DNA of 46,150 nucleotides from an uncultured Prevotellaceae bacterium (GTDB taxonomy: Bacteria; Bacteroidota; Bacteroidia; Bacteroidales; Bacteroidaceae), in assembly GCA_902792855.1 (NCBI GenBank), contig CADBBP010000049.1:1-46150 (forward strand). The letters run 5' to 3'. Below the pieces are notes generated by a model, which saw nothing but the letters and a program-made list of their open reading frames with translations, was not told the origin of the DNA and searched no databases. Below are positions 43,978 through 46,150 of this stretch, in pieces; the stretch's first letter is position 1, and every line of letters starts with the position of its first letter. The position numbers were made by a program, and so were the translations under genes.

Positions 43978-45713
43978 TTTCCGAATATTATTTGGCGGTC
44001 GCGGGCGATGGCGGGAATGGTCCATTCCTCCGGCACGAAGCGCCAGTTGTGGTGTGCTTGCGGGTTCAGTCGTCCCGCCTTCTCTATCTCTTCCGTCAGG
44101 TAATAACGTTGGTCGCGCTCGCTTCTGAAGATGACGCGGTTCTTCAGTTCCTCCGGGGGGATGCCGGCACCCTTGGTGAGCAGTTCGCCGCCGCCGTTGC
44201 CCCGGTAGCTGTTCATCGCCACGTTGTACCATTTGTCGGGTTCGAAGGCTTGTCCGTTGCTCATCCGCAGGATGCGCACCTTCTCACCGTCAGGCTTCGT
44301 CACGTCCACCTCGTAGTCGATGCCACAGGCACTGTCGAAGTTGAAGGCAAGGTTTTTGAAGCGGAAGCGCTGCTTGTCGTTGCTGTCATCGTTGCTGAGT
44401 AGCATGATATGGTCGTCGGGGGAGTGCATCGTGTTCACCCATAGGTCGTAGCTCATCTCCAAGTGTTTGCGCACCTCCTCTCCTGTCATGCGCAGCACAT
44501 AGAGCTGGTTTTCGTAGCGGTAGAGGTTGAACATGTCGCTCATGTGCACCGTGCCGGCTTGGATGTGGGTGTCAAACGACAGTGGGGCGTTCAGCGAGAT
44601 GTCGGCTCCGGTGAAGCGCAGCTGCAAGTCGTGGATGAAGTCGCTGAAGGCGGAGTTGCCGAAATAGCAGTCGCGGGTGTATATGGTACTTTCAAACTCG
44701 CCGATGGGACGCTCCACATAGGTGCGTATGCTGTCGATGGTGGCTGCGAAATGGGTCACGTAAGCCTGGTCCACGGGAAGGTCGGCCACGCTTGTCAGGC
44801 ATCCCTCCACCTTCTTGTCTTTCACGCGTCCTCGCTTGTCCATGGTGAGGGCGATGGTGGCGTCGGCCACCATCAGTGCGTTGCTCGACGGGTCGAGGCA
44901 CACCACGTCGCGTCCCTCCACATTGCGCACTATGTTGTTGTACTGCCTGTGGTCGTGTCCGAATAGCACGAGGTCGAAGCCGGGCACCTCGCGGGCCACG
45001 CGCAACGAGGCGTCCTCCTCGTATTGCTCGGTGACGATGCCGCCCTCATGGCCGGAGTGGAAGAGACCCACCACCACGTCGGGATGCTCGTGCTTGCGCA
45101 GGTGGTCCATCCATTTCTTGGCGCACGACACCATCTCGTCGAAGCGCAGGCCGCTCCAGAGTTCTTCTGAGAGCCAGTTGGGGATGGCGGGGGTGAGCAG
45201 GCCGAGGATGGCCACTTTCACACCGTCGCGCTCCACAATGGTGTAGGGCTTCACGTAGGGCTTTCCGGTGTGAGTGTCCACGATGTTCGCACCGAGCATG
45301 GGGCATTTCACCTCCTTTATCCATTTGTCATACACGGCGTGTCCTGTCTCCACGTCGTGGTTGCCCATGGTCTCCGCGTCGTAACCTAAGTAGTTCACCA
45401 CCTCGGCCGCCACGTTGGGAATTTCCGGCTTCACGTAGTTGCTGTAGTAACAGGTGGGCTGTCCTTGCAGGATGTCGCCGTTGTCGAGGAGGATGACGTT
45501 GGAACCGTGTTTTTGGCGCAGTTGGTTCACATAGGTTGACACGCGGGCGAGCGTGCCTTTCATGGGCTTTCTTTCGATGAAGTTGTAGGGGAAGAAGCAG
45601 CCGTGCACATCGCTTGTCTGCAAGATGCGCAGGGTCACTGTCTTGTTTTTTGCTGTAGTCGCCATGGGGGTGAGGGTTAGGATGGCCGCCAGAATACAGG
45701 TGGTTGGTTTCAT
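43974..45713 (-). CDS. UshA-like 5'-nucleotidase / metallophosphoesterase, exported
   Basis: The 579-residue protein has a signal peptide (MKPTTCILAAILTLTPMATTA). The metallophosphoesterase domain shows QTSDVHGCF (D35, H37), LLDNGDILQG (D80), GNHD (118-120), FHSGHEGG (H219, H222) and FGHDHRQY (H253, H255), a full dimetal site. The C-terminal 5'-nucleotidase domain follows (NSAFSDFIHDLQLRFTGAD, SYRGNGGGELLTKGAG). It should release phosphate from nucleotides or nucleotide sugars in the periplasm. It sits between tamB and nudC with ATGA overlaps on both sides. Confidence 0.93.
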   Translation of the reverse strand: MKPTTCILAAILTLTPMATTAKNKTVTLRILQTSDVHGCFFPYNFIERKPMKGTLARVSTYVNQLRQKHGSNVILLDNGDILQGQPTCYYSNYVKPEIPNVAAEVVNYLGYDAETMGNHDVETGHAVYDKWIKEVKCPMLGANIVDTHTGKPYVKPYTIVERDGVKVAILGLLTPAIPNWLSEELWSGLRFDEMVSCAKKWMDHLRKHEHPDVVVGLFHSGHEGGIVTEQYEEDASLRVAREVPGFDLVLFGHDHRQYNNIVRNVEGRDVVCLDPSSNALMVADATIALTMDKRGRVKDKKVEGCLTSVADLPVDQAYVTHFAATIDSIRTYVERPIGEFESTIYTRDCYFGNSAFSDFIHDLQLRFTGADISLNAPLSFDTHIQAGTVHMSDMFNLYRYENQLYVLRMTGEEVRKHLEMSYDLWVNTMHSPDDHIMLLSNDDSNDKQRFRFKNLAFNFDSACGIDYEVDVTKPDGEKVRILRMSNGQAFEPDKWYNVAMNSYRGNGGGELLTKGAGIPPEELKNRVIFRSERDQRYYLTEEIEKAGRLNPQAHHNWRFVPEEWTIPAIARDRQIIFGK

Positions 45714-46150
45714 TGTTTTTTGGTTTTTTCTTTCTTGCGCTTCCGGTTGTCAAGTCCCAACAGTTCGCGCCAGCCGTTGAAGTCTTTCTTCATGATCAAC
45801 CCGATGCCCTGCGTGTTGAGGCTGTTCTTGATGAAGTAGCGGTCGTTGGTCTGGTTATAGACTTTCACGGCGAGGTTGCCGTTGGGGAAGAGCAGGTATT
45901 GGATGTCGAAGTCACCGATGAAGCTGGTGGTGGCGTTGGGGTTGTCACGATATCCGAACTGCCCGTTGAAGAGTAGGCGGTTGTTGAGCAGGCGACCGCT
46001 GAGCAATCCTTCGTATTCGGCGTTGTTCCAACCCTCGTTGCCGGTGGAGATGTTGGCGCCGAAATTCCAGTTGTTGCTCTTGATGACGTTGCTCAATACG
46101 CTGTTGATTTGCTGGCTGATGGTGCCGCTGAGGAGGCTCTGCATGGCCAG
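45710..46150 (-). CDS. tamB: Translocation and assembly module TamB-like protein, C-terminal fragment
   Basis: Only the last 146 codons are in the window; the reading frame runs open through the window edge at 46150. The segment resembles the C-terminal beta-rich DUF490 region of TamB-like proteins (GTISQQINSVLSNV, GNEGWNNAEYEG, SGRLLNNRLLFNGQFGYRDN, GDFDIQYLLFPNGNLAVKVY) and ends in a lysine-rich tail (NRKRKKEKTKKQ). TamB bridges inner and outer membrane and carries lipids or outer-membrane proteins. The ATG at 46144 is only an internal Met. Confidence 0.8.
   Translation of the reverse strand: MAMQSLLSGTISQQINSVLSNVIKSNNWNFGANISTGNEGWNNAEYEGLLSGRLLNNRLLFNGQFGYRDNPNATTSFIGDFDIQYLLFPNGNLAVKVYNQTNDRYFIKNSLNTQGIGLIMKKDFNGWRELLGLDNRKRKKEKTKKQ

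Overview
The window reads as a chromosomal segment of a Bacteroidales bacterium, most likely Prevotella-like (Prevotellaceae). The grounds are: near-perfect Bacteroidetes promoters (TTTG or TTG, 19-20 nt, then TAnnTTTGC) ahead of many genes; type III glutamine synthetase (GlnN); DapL-route diaminopimelate synthesis; secreted proteins with dockerin-like, FISUMP and GLUG modules; a GH92 mannosidase; and few clear Shine-Dalgarno sequences. No tRNA, rRNA, CRISPR array or prophage was seen.

Layout. 1-5.7 kb: three secreted proteins on + (dockerin/FISUMP/Ig/GLUG protein, Sel1-repeat protein, unknown coiled-coil protein). 5.7-8.9 kb, minus: yraN-pyrH-tadA, then a Sel1-repeat protein, a tiny ORF and a secreted 2H-phosphoesterase-like protein. 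9-9.7 kb: an outer-membrane protein on +. 9.7-31 kb: a nitrogen-assimilation island. On minus lie asnB and the run amt-pyrG-purF-carA-carB. Divergent on + is gltB-gltD-dapF-dapL-glnN, closed by a strong terminator. Together they import ammonium, fix it through GS/GOGAT and spend glutamine and glutamate on CTP, PRPP-derived amine, carbamoyl phosphate, asparagine and diaminopimelate. A REP-associated tyrosine transposase (RAYT) with an unusual C-terminal DprA-like domain sits between asnB and carB, with three near-identical REP-like palindromes. The neighbouring carB stops after its first half.

31-34.9 kb: secreted isochorismatase-fold hydrolase, GH92 mannosidase and a small secreted protein on +. 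34.9-42.1 kb: a branched-chain amino-acid operon on +, leuA-leuC-leuD-cimA-leuB plus a TPR protein. It is preceded by what looks like a complete transcription attenuator: promoter, 26-residue isoleucine-rich leader peptide, antiterminator segment and intrinsic terminator. Ile codons in the leader fit the Leptospira-type citramalate synthase in the operon, which would make LeuCDB serve isoleucine as well as leucine synthesis. 42.1-46.15 kb, minus: tamB (C-terminal end only), a UshA-like 5'-nucleotidase, nudC and an aldose-1-epimerase-like protein.

The most unusual items are the RAYT/DprA-like fusion with its REP-like palindromes (one inside the gene), the half-length CarB beside it, the isoleucine attenuator, and two unrelated arrays of 8-bp tandem repeats placed in gene spacers of two transcription units.
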